Assembly (NCBI RefSeq): GCF_036169555.1
Contig: NZ_CP108032.1
Span: forward strand, 2,542,001-2,606,000
Direction of reading: 5' to 3'
Source: Streptomyces sp. NBC_00306
Lineage (GTDB): Bacteria > Actinomycetota > Actinomycetes > Streptomycetales > Streptomycetaceae
DNA length: 64,000 nt
Shown in pieces: positions 44,721 through 55,687 of this stretch. The notes under the pieces are model-generated. The model was not told the origin of the DNA. It saw nothing but the letters and a program-made list of their open reading frames with translations, and searched no databases. Made by a program: the position numbers and the translations under genes. The stretch's first letter is position 1. The number at the start of each line of letters is the position of its first letter.

Positions 44721-45560
44721 TCATCGCAGCCGGCGGCCCTGCCGCTTGTCCCGTGAGTGGCCGCCCCGCAGCCGCGTCATCTCGGCGTCCTTGCCGATCG
44801 CCCGGGCCAGCACCACGCCGAGGATGATGAGGGCCACGCCGAACCACGACGCCGACGCGTCGAAGACCAGGGCGAGGATGCCCATCGGGATGAGCAGGCC
44901 GGCCAGCGGGGTGAGCAGATGGCGGACCGGCGGCGGGTGCCCGTCGGACCGGCGGCTGCGGACGACCTGCGGGTACCACTCGGTGAAGCTCACCGCCATC
45001 ACGATCGCCGCGATCTGGACGACCCAGCCCGTCCAGAGGTTGTTCGGGTTGTGCAGCACCAGATCGCCGTAGCCGCCCGCGATGGCCGCCACCAGGAAGG
45101 CGAGGCCCCAGGCACCGGTGATCACCTGGTTGGCATGGCGGAACTCCGGCGAGTCCCAGTACTCCTTGCCGACGCGCTCGCGTGCGTACTGGAGGGTGAA
45201 GGGCATCCCGGCGGCCATCGAGCCGAACGCGATGACCACCAGTGCGAGGTTGGACAGCTCACCCGCGTAGGTCTCCAGCCAGTTCAGCGTGCCCTCGGAG
45301 GCCACGGCTCCGATCACCGCCAGCGCGGCGAAGAAGACGATGTCCGCCACTTCCAGCAGCTTGACCGACCTGCCACGGTGGAGCACCCGCCCGAGCACCA
45401 CGAGCAGCACCACCACCGCGAGGGCGAGGCCCACGGCCAGCTCGAACCGCCCGGGGCCGACCAGCACCGAGAAGATGATCCACGGGGACATGCCGACGAC
45501 GGGGTTCTCCAGGGCGGCTTCCAGCCGGCCACCGGGTACCGAGCCTGCGGCAGCGTTCAT
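44721..45560 (-). CDS. Seven-helix membrane protein, unknown function
   Basis: A 279-residue integral membrane protein with about seven helices ([97 protein letters not shown]). The PFTLQYARE segment recurs in proteins annotated as uncharacterised integral membrane proteins. The C-terminus is basic. Start ATG 45560. No partner gene; not assigned. Confidence 0.75.
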   Translation of the reverse strand: MNAAAGSVPGGRLEAALENPVVGMSPWIIFSVLVGPGRFELAVGLALAVVVLLVVLGRVLHRGRSVKLLEVADIVFFAALAVIGAVASEGTLNWLETYAGELSNLALVVIAFGSMAAGMPFTLQYARERVGKEYWDSPEFRHANQVITGAWGLAFLVAAIAGGYGDLVLHNPNNLWTGWVVQIAAIVMAVSFTEWYPQVVRSRRSDGHPPPVRHLLTPLAGLLIPMGILALVFDASASWFGVALIILGVVLARAIGKDAEMTRLRGGHSRDKRQGRRLR

Positions 45561-45638
45561 GGGCGCGCCCCTTCGCCGGGCCGGTCTGCCCCGGCGCTCC
45601 TGTCCCGCTGTGGCCGGTGTCGGCCCCCGACGGGTTTC

Positions 45639-45648
45639 CTGGTACCAG
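45639..45648. promoter_or_regulatory. CTGGTACCAG palindrome
   Basis: The same ten-base palindrome as at 32792, here in the 314-base gap between divergent genes 45560 and 45875. Possibly coincidence. Confidence 0.25.
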
Positions 45649-45690
45649 CGTGCAGCGGGATCCCGGTCGCTGCGACGTGAGGGCGTCCGG

Positions 45691-45709
45691 TTAGGGTGTC
45701 CTTACCTAT
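45691..45709 (+). promoter_or_regulatory. Iron-box-like site upstream of the ferredoxin reductase gene
   Basis: TTAGGGTGTCCTTACCTAT matches 13 of 19 positions of the DtxR/IdeR/DmdR1 box TTAGGTTAGGCTAACCTAA, including both outer TTAGG/CCTA arms. It lies 165 bases before the ATG at 45875. Confidence 0.4.
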
Positions 45710-45874
45710 GCCACTCCAGGCTTCAGGTCATAGATCAGGCTTATGGGCTCATAGGCATGTGACGGGTACCGCGGCAGCAGCGTCGTTGCCAGGGTGAACA
45801 GGCGAGACATCCCTGCCATCCCACGACCCGCACCGCTGTCCCGCCCCGTGGACCACGCTCGAAGGGAACATTCC

Positions 45875-47236
45875 ATGCCCCGCCCTCTGCGGATCGCGAT
45901 CGTCGGTGCCGGCCCGGCCGGAATCTACGCCGCCGACGCCCTGCTGAAGTCCGAGGCCGCGGTCGAGCCCGGCGTCTCCATCGACCTCTTCGAGCGGATG
46001 CCCGCACCGTTCGGGCTGATCCGCTACGGCGTCGCGCCCGACCACCCGCGCATCAAGGGCATCATCACCGCGCTGCACCAGGTGCTCGACAAGCCCCAGA
46101 TACGCCTCTTCGGCAACGTCGACTACCCGAGTGACATCGGCCTGGACGATCTGCACGAGTTCTACGACGCGGTGATCTTCTCCACCGGCGCCGAGGCGGA
46201 CCGGGCGCTGGACATCCCGGGCATCGAGCTGGACGGCTCGTACGGGGCGGCCGACTTCGTCTCCTGGTACGACGGCCACCCGGAGGTGCCGCGCGAGTGG
46301 CCGCTGGAGGCCGAGAAGGTGGCCGTCCTCGGTGTCGGCAACGTGGCCCTGGACGTCGCCCGCATCCTGGCGAAGACCGCGGACGAGCTCCTTCCGACGG
46401 AGATCCCGCCGAACGTGTACGCCGGGCTCGCCGCCAACAAGGCCCTCGAGGTGCACGTCTTCGGACGGCGCGGTCCCGCGCAGGCCAAGTTCAGCCCGAT
46501 GGAGCTGCGCGAGCTCGACCACTCGCCGAACATCGAGGTCATCGTCGACCCCGAGGACATCGACTACGACGAGGGCTCGATCGCCACCCGCCGCGCCAAC
46601 AAGCAGGCGGACATGGTGGCGAAGACGCTGGAGAACTGGGCGATCCGCGATGTCGGCGACCGCCCCCACAAGCTGTTCCTGCACTTCTTCGAGTCGCCCG
46701 TCGAGGTCGTCGGTGAGGACGGCAAGGTCGTCGGCCTGCGGACCGAGCGCACGCAGCTCGACGGCACGGGCAACGTCACCGGCACGGGCGCCGTGCGCAC
46801 CTGGGACATCCAGTCCGTGTACCGCGCGGTCGGCTACCTCTCCGAGGAACTGCCCAAGCTGCCCTTCGACTTCCTCACCGGCACGGTCCCCCACGAGGGC
46901 GGCCGTGTGATCGAGGCCGGCGAGCACCTCCGGTCGACGTATGTGACCGGCTGGATCAAGCGCGGCCCGGTCGGCCTCATCGGCCACACCAAGGGCGACG
47001 CGAACGAGACGGTCGCCAACCTCCTGGACGACCACGCGGGCGGCCGGCTGCTCACGCCCGTCGCACCGGGCCCGGAGGCCGTCGTGGCGTTCCTGGAGGA
47101 CCGCAACGTCCGCTACACCACCTGGGACGGCTGGTACCGGCTGGACGAGGCCGAGCGGGCGCTGGGCGAGGCCGAGGGACGCGAGCGCGTGAAGATCGTC
47201 GAGCGCGACGAGATGCTGAAGGCGAGCGGCGCCTGA
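45875..47236 (+). CDS. Ferredoxin--NADP+ reductase (FprA-like, adrenodoxin-reductase fold)
   Basis: A 453-residue flavoenzyme. FAD motif IAIVGAGPAGIYAADAL at residues 7-23, then FERMPAPFGLIRYGVAPDHPRIK, unique to the adrenodoxin-reductase/FprA group. NADP motif AVLGVGNVALDVARIL near 150, VHVFGRRGPAQAKFSPMELREL near 190, and C-terminal YVTGWIKRGPVGLIGHTKGDANETV. Transfers electrons between NADPH and ferredoxins, typically for P450s or Fe-S enzymes. ATG 45875 chosen; the frame extends to 45794 without family similarity. Ends 12 bases from the convergent response-regulator stop. Confidence 0.93.
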   Translation: MPRPLRIAIVGAGPAGIYAADALLKSEAAVEPGVSIDLFERMPAPFGLIRYGVAPDHPRIKGIITALHQVLDKPQIRLFGNVDYPSDIGLDDLHEFYDAVIFSTGAEADRALDIPGIELDGSYGAADFVSWYDGHPEVPREWPLEAEKVAVLGVGNVALDVARILAKTADELLPTEIPPNVYAGLAANKALEVHVFGRRGPAQAKFSPMELRELDHSPNIEVIVDPEDIDYDEGSIATRRANKQADMVAKTLENWAIRDVGDRPHKLFLHFFESPVEVVGEDGKVVGLRTERTQLDGTGNVTGTGAVRTWDIQSVYRAVGYLSEELPKLPFDFLTGTVPHEGGRVIEAGEHLRSTYVTGWIKRGPVGLIGHTKGDANETVANLLDDHAGGRLLTPVAPGPEAVVAFLEDRNVRYTTWDGWYRLDEAERALGEAEGRERVKIVERDEMLKASGA

Positions 47237-47248
47237 GCGTCCGGCTGC

Positions 47249-47914
47249 TCATCCGCCGCCCGGGACCACCAGTCCCGACTCGTAGGCCACGATGACGAGT
47301 TGGGCACGGTCACGGGCGGCGAGCTTGCCCATGATCCGGCTGACGTGCGTCTTCGCCGTGAGCGGTGAGAGACCGAGCACCTCGCCGATCTCGCTGTTGT
47401 TCAGTCCTCGCGCGACGAGCGCGAGGACCTGGCGCTCCCGGTCGGTCAGATCCTCGGGCCCACCGGCCGACGGGGCCTGGGGGGCACTCAGCACCCGGGC
47501 GATCAGCCGGGAGGTGGGCCCCGGGGAGAGCAGCGCCTCCCCCGCCGCGACGGTCCTGATCGCGGCCAGCAGTTCCGCCGGCTTGGTGTCCTTCACCAGG
47601 AAGCCGGACGCGCCCGCGCGCAGTGCCTCGACGATGTGGTCGTCGGTGTCGTACGTCGTCAGCACGAGCACCTTCACCCCGGCGAGGTCGTCGTCGGCGG
47701 CGATGAGCCGGGTGGCCTCGATGCCGTCGAGTTCGGGCATCCGGATGTCCATGACGACGACGTCCGCCCGTTCGGTGCGGGCGAGTTCGACCGCTTCGGC
47801 GCCGTTGCGCGCCTGCGCGACGACCTCCATGTCACGCGCCGACTCGATGAGCATCGCGAACGAGGCGCGCACGAGCGCCTGGTCGTCCGCGAGCAGCACA
47901 CGGATCACGCTCAT
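47249..47914 (-). CDS. NarL/LuxR-type response regulator
   Basis: A 221-residue regulator. Receiver domain with acidic pocket LADDQ (Asp10, Asp11), phosphoacceptor Asp56 in VVVMDIRMPELDG, Thr in VLVLTTYDTDD and Lys in FLVKDTKP. The C-terminal LuxR HTH LTDRERQVLALVARGLNNSEIGEVLGLSPLTAKTHVSRIMGKL follows. Overlaps the kinase gene upstream by four bases (ATGA), so the pair is a two-component system. The MMPL exporter next door is a plausible target. Confidence 0.95.
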   Translation of the reverse strand: MSVIRVLLADDQALVRASFAMLIESARDMEVVAQARNGAEAVELARTERADVVVMDIRMPELDGIEATRLIAADDDLAGVKVLVLTTYDTDDHIVEALRAGASGFLVKDTKPAELLAAIRTVAAGEALLSPGPTSRLIARVLSAPQAPSAGGPEDLTDRERQVLALVARGLNNSEIGEVLGLSPLTAKTHVSRIMGKLAARDRAQLVIVAYESGLVVPGGG

Positions 47915-49167
47915 GCGGAGACCTCCGACTGCCGGAGCGGCAGGACCGCCGCCACTTCGAACCCGCCGCCGTCCCGCGGGCCTGCCGACAGTGTGCCGCC
48001 GACGCTGCGTGCCCGCTCGCGCATGCCGATGATTCCGTAGCCCGCGCCGTCCGCGGCCGTGGTCACGGGCCCGGCACCGCCTCCGTCGCCGTCGTCGGTG
48101 ACGGTGACCGTCAACTCCCCTCCCCGGTCCAGAACCGTCACCGAGATGCCCGTGCCCGGGCCGCCGTGGCGTACGGCGTTGGTGAGCGATTCCTGCACGA
48201 TCCGGTACGCGGCCGCCTGCACGGCCGACGGCAACGGCCCGTCGCCCGTGCGCAGGGTCAGCCGCGCCTCTGCGGCCCGTACGAGGTCGGGCAGGGCCGC
48301 GAGATCGGGCAGCGGGCCGTCCCAGTCCGGCCCGTCGGCCCTGAGCACCTCCAGCGTGGTGCGCAGTTCGCCGCGTGCCGTGCGGCAGGTCTCCGCGATG
48401 TCGTCGAGGGCTTTGGCGATCGCGGCCCGGTCGAGCCGGTCGGGATCGACGGTCAGGACGTGGGAGGCGACGGAGGTCTGGACGCCGATGAGCGTGATGG
48501 AGTGCGCGAGCAGGTCGTGCAGATCACGGGCGATACGCAGCCGCTCCTCGGCGACCCGGCGGGCGGCCTCCTCCTCGCGGGTGCGTTCGGCGTGTTCGGC
48601 GCGGCGGACGACCGAGGCGACGTAGCGGCGGTAGACGCGCACGTCCACACCGAAGACGAGCACGGCGAAGATCCAGCCGGAGGTGCGCAGGGCCTCCAGT
48701 CCCTCGTCGGCGCCGACGCCGAACATCACCGTGAGAGTGAGCCCGATGACGCCGAAGCCGACGAGGAGGGTGACGCGCGGACGGGCGGTGGCCGCCAGCG
48801 TGTAGAGGGCGATCAGCGAGGCCGGGAGCGGTGCCGCATGGGTGTTGTCCATCGCGTGGTACGGAGCCACGCACAGCAGCACGAGGGCGAGGACGAGGCC
48901 GGGGTGCTCGCGTCGCCAGGCGAGCGGGACGACCGCCCCGGCCAGGAGCAGCCAGCCCAGCGAGTCCGGGTTGCGCCCGTCCTTCACGACCAGACCGAGA
49001 AGGAGGGCGAGGGCGGCGACGGCCACGGTGAGGACGGCGTCGTTGCGTCGGCGGTTCGGCGCGGTCAGGGGGTCACGGCTGACGGCCGTCAGCACCCGCT
49101 CGCCGAGCCTCGGGTGGGGCCGGGTGCTGGGCGGGCTGGTCACGGGTGGCGGGGACACGGCATCCAT
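47911..49167 (-). CDS. Sensor histidine kinase (HisKA_3 type)
   Basis: A 418-residue membrane kinase. N-terminal region with four to six helices (VLTVAVAALALLLGLVV, LGWLLLAGAVVPLAW, GWIFAVLVFGVDVRVY), then a coiled coil rich in Glu/Arg. Phosphoacceptor in ERLRIARDLHDLLAHSITLIGVQTS (HisKA_3), and a HATPase_c domain (AAYRIVQESLTNAVRHG, ELTVTVTDDGDGGG, GYGIIGMRERARSVGG). It lacks a clear extracellular sensor, resembling intramembrane-sensing kinases. ATG 49167. The open frame continuing to 51390 is a shadow of the MMPL gene. Confidence 0.94.
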   Translation of the reverse strand: MDAVSPPPVTSPPSTRPHPRLGERVLTAVSRDPLTAPNRRRNDAVLTVAVAALALLLGLVVKDGRNPDSLGWLLLAGAVVPLAWRREHPGLVLALVLLCVAPYHAMDNTHAAPLPASLIALYTLAATARPRVTLLVGFGVIGLTLTVMFGVGADEGLEALRTSGWIFAVLVFGVDVRVYRRYVASVVRRAEHAERTREEEAARRVAEERLRIARDLHDLLAHSITLIGVQTSVASHVLTVDPDRLDRAAIAKALDDIAETCRTARGELRTTLEVLRADGPDWDGPLPDLAALPDLVRAAEARLTLRTGDGPLPSAVQAAAYRIVQESLTNAVRHGGPGTGISVTVLDRGGELTVTVTDDGDGGGAGPVTTAADGAGYGIIGMRERARSVGGTLSAGPRDGGGFEVAAVLPLRQSEVSA

Positions 49168-49232
49168 CCTGCGTGATGGTCGGAGAGGTGGTGAGGGTGC
49201 GGGGTGCCCGCGTCCGGGCACCCCGCGTCCCG

Positions 49233-51344
49233 TCAGCCGCGAACGGCCGGTTCGGGCACGCTCTTCGGCGCGCGAACCGGATCCCCCGGGGACCGGGACA
49301 GCGCGCCCGGCCACCAGACCTTTCGCTTCAGCAGCACACTGGCGCTGGTGACGAGGTAGGTCCGGACCACGAAGGTGTCCAGCAGGACCCCGACCGCGAT
49401 CACAAAGCCCAGTTCCACGAGTTGGACCATCGGCATGCTGGTCAGCACCGCGAAGGTCGCCGCGAGGACGAGCCCTGCCGAGGCGATCACCCCGCCCGTC
49501 GTGCGCAGCGCGGTGAGAGCGGCCGCCACCGGTTCGGCGCCGGCCAGCGCCTCCTCGCGCATCCGGTGCATCAGGAAGATCCCGTAGTCGACCCCGAGCG
49601 CGACGAGGAAGACGAAGGACAGCAGCGGCAGGCCCGGGTCGGTGCCTTCGAGGCCGAGCGGTTCGAAGAGCAGCCCGCCGATGCCGAGGGCCGCTCCCCA
49701 CACGGCGACGACCGCCACGACGAGCAGCAGCGGGGCGACCAGGCTGCGGAGCAGGGCGACGAGGATCAGCAGGACCGAGAGCAGCACCAGCGGGACCACG
49801 ATGGTGGTGTCGCGGGCGTTGGTGTCCTCCAGGTCGATCTGCTGGGCGCTGGGGCCGCCGACGTAGGAGCCGTCGAGCGCGTCTCGGAGTGCCGTGATGG
49901 TGGCCGTCTCCCCCGGCGACTGAGGTGCGTCTTTCGCGACGACGGAGAGCTCCGTCCAGCCCCCGCCGCTGCGGCCGCGTTCGGCGCTCAGGACGCCCTC
50001 GGTGCCACGGGCCTCGGCCAGCGCCGCGTCCGCGCCGCCCGTCGGCGCGATCACGTCGATCGGCTGGGTGCCCGTGCCGGGGAACGCCTCGCCCAGCGTG
50101 CCCATCGCGGCGACCGCCTCCGGCGTGCTGGTGAACGAGTCCTCCTGCTTGAGATCCCCGGGCAGCGCGAACGAGCCGAGCGCGAGCGCCCCCAACACCA
50201 CGGCTCCGCTCACCAGCACACCGACCGGCCGCCTCCCCGCCGTACTGCCCATGGCCGCGAACAGGGAGCGGCGGGCCCTGGGTTCGCTGCCGTACGCCGG
50301 GATCAGCGGCCAGAAGACCCGGCGCCCCAGCAACACGAGGATCGCGGGCAGCAGGGTCGTCATGGCGAGCAGGGCGCACAGCACTCCGACCGCCGCCGTG
50401 GGGCCCATGCCCCGGCTGCTGTTGAGGTCGGCCGCGAGCAGACAGAGCATGCCGGCCGCCACGGTCCCCGAGGACGCGACGATCGCGGGTCCGCAGCCGC
50501 GCAGCGCCGTGGTCATGGCGTCGTACGGGCGCGGGGTGCGGCGCAGTTCCTCCCGGTAGCGGGAGACGATCAGCAGCGCGTAGTCGGTGCCCGCGCCGAA
50601 GACCAGGATCGTCATCACACCGGAGCTCTGCCCCGAGACGGTGACGTCGAAGGCCTGGTTGAGGCCGTAGGTCACCGCCAGCGAGAGGGCGTCGGCGACA
50701 CCGGCGACGACCAGCGGCACCATCCACAGCAGCGGGCTGCGGTAGATGAGGATCAGCAGGATCGCGACGACGGCGACGGTGGTGTAGAGCAGCGGGCCGT
50801 CGAGGGAGTTGTAGACCTCGGAGGCGTCGGTGGCGAGCGCACCGGGCCCGCCGACCTCGGCGCTCAGTCCCTCCCCGCCGTCGACGGTGGCCCGGACGTC
50901 CCGGACGAAGGCGTCCCTGGCCTCCTCGTCCTGCCCCGGCTCGGTGCTGGAGACGGGGTACATCAGCGTGGTGCCGTCCTCGGAGGGCACGAGCTGCGGC
51001 CGCGCGGTCAGCCGGTGCCCGGCGGCGACCTCCCCGACCTGGCGGGCGGCGGACGCCCGGTCGGCGGCGGTGAGTCCGCCGTCGCGGTGGTAGACGAGCA
51101 CGAGGTCGGTGGACTCTCCGCCGGGCAGACGGTCCTGGATCCGGGCTACCTGGGTCGAGTCGGCGTTGTTCGGCAGGTAGTCGACGGCACGGTCGCGCTG
51201 CACGTCCCCGAGCTTCCCGGCGAACGCTCCGGCGACGACGAGAACGACGAGCCACAGCCCGAGCACGGCCCAGGGCACGGCGCGTCGTCGTCGGGTCGGC
51301 GGCGGTGCGGGCGGTGACAGCTCGGTGGTCGGTACGGGCCCCAT
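49233..51344 (-). CDS. MMPL-family RND transporter
   Basis: A 703-residue transporter with two repeats: N-terminal helix (WAVLGLWLVVLVVAGAFAGKL), large extracytoplasmic domain, helix bundle VAVVAILLILIYRSPLLWMVPLVVAGVADALSL with TDYALLIVSRYREELR (RND proton-relay region), and the second half VDYGIFLMHRMREEALAG. A typical actinobacterial YdfJ/MmpL-like lipid or drug exporter. ATG 51344; 65 bases separate it from the kinase gene, so it is probably controlled by that two-component system. Confidence 0.93.
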   Translation of the reverse strand: MGPVPTTELSPPAPPPTRRRRAVPWAVLGLWLVVLVVAGAFAGKLGDVQRDRAVDYLPNNADSTQVARIQDRLPGGESTDLVLVYHRDGGLTAADRASAARQVGEVAAGHRLTARPQLVPSEDGTTLMYPVSSTEPGQDEEARDAFVRDVRATVDGGEGLSAEVGGPGALATDASEVYNSLDGPLLYTTVAVVAILLILIYRSPLLWMVPLVVAGVADALSLAVTYGLNQAFDVTVSGQSSGVMTILVFGAGTDYALLIVSRYREELRRTPRPYDAMTTALRGCGPAIVASSGTVAAGMLCLLAADLNSSRGMGPTAAVGVLCALLAMTTLLPAILVLLGRRVFWPLIPAYGSEPRARRSLFAAMGSTAGRRPVGVLVSGAVVLGALALGSFALPGDLKQEDSFTSTPEAVAAMGTLGEAFPGTGTQPIDVIAPTGGADAALAEARGTEGVLSAERGRSGGGWTELSVVAKDAPQSPGETATITALRDALDGSYVGGPSAQQIDLEDTNARDTTIVVPLVLLSVLLILVALLRSLVAPLLLVVAVVAVWGAALGIGGLLFEPLGLEGTDPGLPLLSFVFLVALGVDYGIFLMHRMREEALAGAEPVAAALTALRTTGGVIASAGLVLAATFAVLTSMPMVQLVELGFVIAVGVLLDTFVVRTYLVTSASVLLKRKVWWPGALSRSPGDPVRAPKSVPEPAVRG

Positions 51345-51561
51345 GGGTGCTCCCCTTCGTCACGGGTGTCCGGTGGTCGGATCGGATCACCAGACTCCCG
51401 CCGCGAAGGACGCGATACGTCGCGCGGCAGGGCGAGATGGGGAGTACTGCGACGGGTGGCGCGGAGGGCGGATTACTCCCCGGGGAGTACGCGCTCGGGC
51501 ATTCCCCCGCGCTGGAGGCCGTGATCTGGTGCCGTTTCCGGCAAGCCTGCCGGGAGCGGCG

Positions 51562-52218
51562 CTAGAACGGGGTGCGTGCGGTGGCGAGCAGTCGCGCCGT
51601 GTCGTCCGCGCACAGTTGCAGCGCGGCGCCCACCGTCGTGAGGACCTCGCGCTCCGCCGTGGTGTAGGGCCCGTCGGCGAGGGCGATGTGCGCGCCCTGG
51701 AGCAGGATGGACTCCCGCCCGGCGGCGGCCAGGTGCGGGGCGAGCGGTTCGAGGGCCTCGTGCAGTTCGATGGCGAGCGCCGCGCCGTAGGGCCCGGTGT
51801 CGGTGACGAAGCGGCCGGTGTCCGCGGCGAGCGCCTCGATCAGTCCGGTGAGCTGGTCCTCGGTGCAGTCGTCGAGGCCGGCCGCGCGCACGGTGGCGAC
51901 GGCGGTCTCGCGCACCGGCCGGGAGGAGGTGCCGCCGGAGGCGAGGACGGCGAGCGCGACGGTGTGGACGGCGTCCCGCAGCATCGCGGAGAAGCGGGCG
52001 GTGGTGGGGTGATCGAGGGCGTCCATGCCGAAGTGCCCGTGACAGGCGGCGCACTCGACGACGGGGCCGGCGGAGCCGCGGGACAGCAGCGGAACACCGA
52101 GCAGGGTGAACCGTCGACGGCCTGTGCGCCGCCGGTAGTTGCGGTCGCCTCCGCAGCCGGGGCAGAAGAACTCCCCGTCGCCGACGGTGTTCCACGAAGT
52201 GTGAATGCCGCAGACCAT
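51562..52218 (-). CDS. TerB-like domain protein with N-terminal zinc ribbon
   Basis: A 218-residue protein. Residues 1-60 hold two CxxC pairs (FFCPGCGGDRNYRRRTGRRRF and VECAACHGHFGMDAL), a zinc ribbon. The rest is an all-helical TerB-like fold (TTARFSAMLRDAVHTVALAVLA, GLIEALAADTGRFVTDT, ESILLQGAHIALADGPYTTAEREVLTTVGAALQL). It resembles streptomycete proteins annotated TerB-family tellurite resistance; the actual role is unknown. ATG 52218 chosen; the frame extends upstream to 52380 without zinc-ribbon-like sequence. Confidence 0.82.
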   Translation of the reverse strand: MVCGIHTSWNTVGDGEFFCPGCGGDRNYRRRTGRRRFTLLGVPLLSRGSAGPVVECAACHGHFGMDALDHPTTARFSAMLRDAVHTVALAVLASGGTSSRPVRETAVATVRAAGLDDCTEDQLTGLIEALAADTGRFVTDTGPYGAALAIELHEALEPLAPHLAAAGRESILLQGAHIALADGPYTTAEREVLTTVGAALQLCADDTARLLATARTPF

Positions 52219-52405
52219 CACTTTTCGGCCGAATACCCCACGGTCTGCCCGCACCTCACACCTCCGTAACCGTCCGGCAACATTGCCGCGTTGACGTGAT
52301 GTTAGCCACACCGGTGTTGTGCCGTCAGCACCCAGGCGGCAGTACGCCAGGACATGGCCGATTTCCCCGCCCTTCACCACGGCGTACGACGGCGCGTTCC
52401 GGACG

Positions 52406-52449
52406 CACCGCGCCCCCGGCCTCCGTGGTGGGAGGCCGGGGGCGCGGTG
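52406..52449 (-). terminator. Strong terminator of leuA
   Basis: Perfect 19-bp stem (52406-52424 with 52431-52449; core CGCCCCCGGCCTCC) and loop GTGGTG, 16 bases past the leuA stop. Confidence 0.88.
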
Positions 52450-52464
52450 GAAAAGTGAACCCGC

Positions 52465-54255
<1,791 letters not shown>

Positions 54256-54259
54256 TCAA

Positions 54260-54345
54260 GGATCTGGTACCTCCCACGCCCGGAGGGCGGTGGGGGAGGC
54301 CGACGGGGCGAAGCAGCACCAGATCCCGCGGGGAGGGGGTCGGCC
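54260..54345 (-). promoter_or_regulatory. leuA attenuator region with competing stems
   Basis: On the minus strand after the leader peptide: stem 1:3 uses 54339-54345 with 54298-54304 (GGCCGAC/GTCGGCC), stem 2:4 uses 54318-54326 with 54260-54268 (GGATCTGGT/ACCAGATCC). A CCTCCCnCAC/GTGGGAGG hairpin lies between. 1:3 and 2:4 interleave, so only one can form. Ribosome stalling at the Leu codons would decide which, the logic of transcription attenuation. Confidence 0.6.
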
Positions 54346-54350
54346 TACGA

Positions 54351-54398
54351 CTACAGGCCCTCGCCGCGGCAGCTAAGAAGAAGCAGCCCGAAACGCAT
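54351..54398 (-). CDS. leuA leader peptide
   Basis: A 15-residue ORF MRFGLLLLSCRGEGL, ATG 54398 to TAG 54351, with four consecutive Leu codons (CTG CTT CTT CTT). Three of them are the rarer CTT, useful for sensing charged tRNA-Leu. It ends just before the attenuator. A leader of this kind has been described upstream of leuA in Streptomyces. Confidence 0.8.
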   Translation of the reverse strand: MRFGLLLLSCRGEGL

Positions 54399-54557
54399 GA
54401 TGAGAGGCAGCCTAACCGAGTGGGGCGGGGACGGCGGTGCTGTCCCAGTATGCGGGACGACTCGTCGGTAACGGCCAAACGGTGATCCATCACTCCATTT
54501 CACTCATCATGGTGGCAACTAGTGACAAGCGCGTAACTCAGTGCCACATTGCCAGAC

Positions 54558-55634
54558 ATGGCTGACATCCATCCCGTTTTCTGCACGATCGTGCCGCCCC
54601 ACGTCCTCGACAAGCTCGCCCGGGCGGATGACCCGGCGCTCGCCGGCCCCGCCCGCCGCACCCTGGAGGCGGACGCCGCACAGCGCACGCGCCGTCGGCT
54701 GACCACCGTCATCGGCGCCGCCGCCGCGCTCCCGCCGGCCGGCGCGGCCACCGGCCGCCCGCAACGCACCGTCCACGACTGCGGCCACGGCACGGTGCTG
54801 CCGGGCGAGAAGGTACGCGGCGAGGGCGACGCGCCCGGCAAGGACGCGACCGTGAACCGCGTCTACGCGGGCCTCGGCGCCACGTTCGAGCTGCTGCTCT
54901 CCGCGTACGGGCGCAACTCCCTCGACGGCGAGGGCCTGCCGCTGAGCGCGAGCGTCCACTACGACGAGAACTACGGGAACGCGTTCTGGGACGGCGAGCA
55001 GATGGTGTTCGGCGACGGGGACGGCGAGATCTTCCTCGACTTCTCGCTCCCGGTCGACGTGATCGCCCACGAGCTGGCGCACGGCCTGACCCAGTACACG
55101 GCGAACCTCAGCTACTTCGGCCAGCCCGGCGCGCTGAACGAGTCGATGTCGGACGTGATGGGCTCGCTGGTCAAGCAGTACACCCTCGACCAGACCGCGG
55201 ACCAGGCGGACTGGCTGATCGGCGCGGGCCTCCTCGCCCCGCGGGTGACGGGCGTGGCCCTGCGCTCCATGAAGGAACCGGGCACGGCGTACGACGACGA
55301 CGTCCTCGGCAAGGACCCGCAGCCGGCGACGATGGACCAGTACGTCCGCACGGGCCGGGACAACGGCGGAGTGCACATCAACTCGGGCATCCCGAACCAC
55401 GCGTTCTGCCTGCTGGCCACGCAGCTCGGCGGCAAGGCGTGGGAACGGGCGGGACAGATCTGGTTCGACACCCTGACGGGGGGTGCGCTGACGGTGGACG
55501 CGGACTTCGCGTCGTTCGCGCGGGCGACCGTGTCGGCGGCGACGTCGCGATTCGGGGAGGGGGAGGAGCTGGACGCGCTGCTGAAGGCGTGGTCGCAGGT
55601 GGGTGTCCCGACGATGACGCCCCGGGAGGTCTGA
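54558..55634 (+). CDS. Protealysin-like M4 metallopeptidase
   Basis: A 358-residue thermolysin-family protease without signal peptide. The short propeptide MADIHPVFCTIVPPHVLDKL (residues 1-20) is the protealysin-type PLN domain (conserved IVPPHVL), followed by a basic cleavage linker TRRRL. The catalytic domain has HELAH (His171, Glu172, His175), third zinc ligand Glu195 in NESMSD, and GGVHINSGIPNHAF with the transition-state His near 275. Cytoplasmic or non-classically released. ATG 54558 rather than TTG 54549. The predicted emfourin inhibitor is encoded downstream beyond a tandem repeat. Confidence 0.93.
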   Translation: MADIHPVFCTIVPPHVLDKLARADDPALAGPARRTLEADAAQRTRRRLTTVIGAAAALPPAGAATGRPQRTVHDCGHGTVLPGEKVRGEGDAPGKDATVNRVYAGLGATFELLLSAYGRNSLDGEGLPLSASVHYDENYGNAFWDGEQMVFGDGDGEIFLDFSLPVDVIAHELAHGLTQYTANLSYFGQPGALNESMSDVMGSLVKQYTLDQTADQADWLIGAGLLAPRVTGVALRSMKEPGTAYDDDVLGKDPQPATMDQYVRTGRDNGGVHINSGIPNHAFCLLATQLGGKAWERAGQIWFDTLTGGALTVDADFASFARATVSAATSRFGEGEELDALLKAWSQVGVPTMTPREV

Positions 55635-55687
55635 CCTCCCGGCCCACCGGGGCGGGCCCGTTCCCGCCTCGGGGCGCGCCCTGGCTT

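Noticed and set aside
49168..51390. Frame joining the histidine kinase to a 1159-residue protein
   Set aside because: The extra part is an Arg/Pro-rich shadow of the MMPL gene; the kinase starts at ATG 49167.
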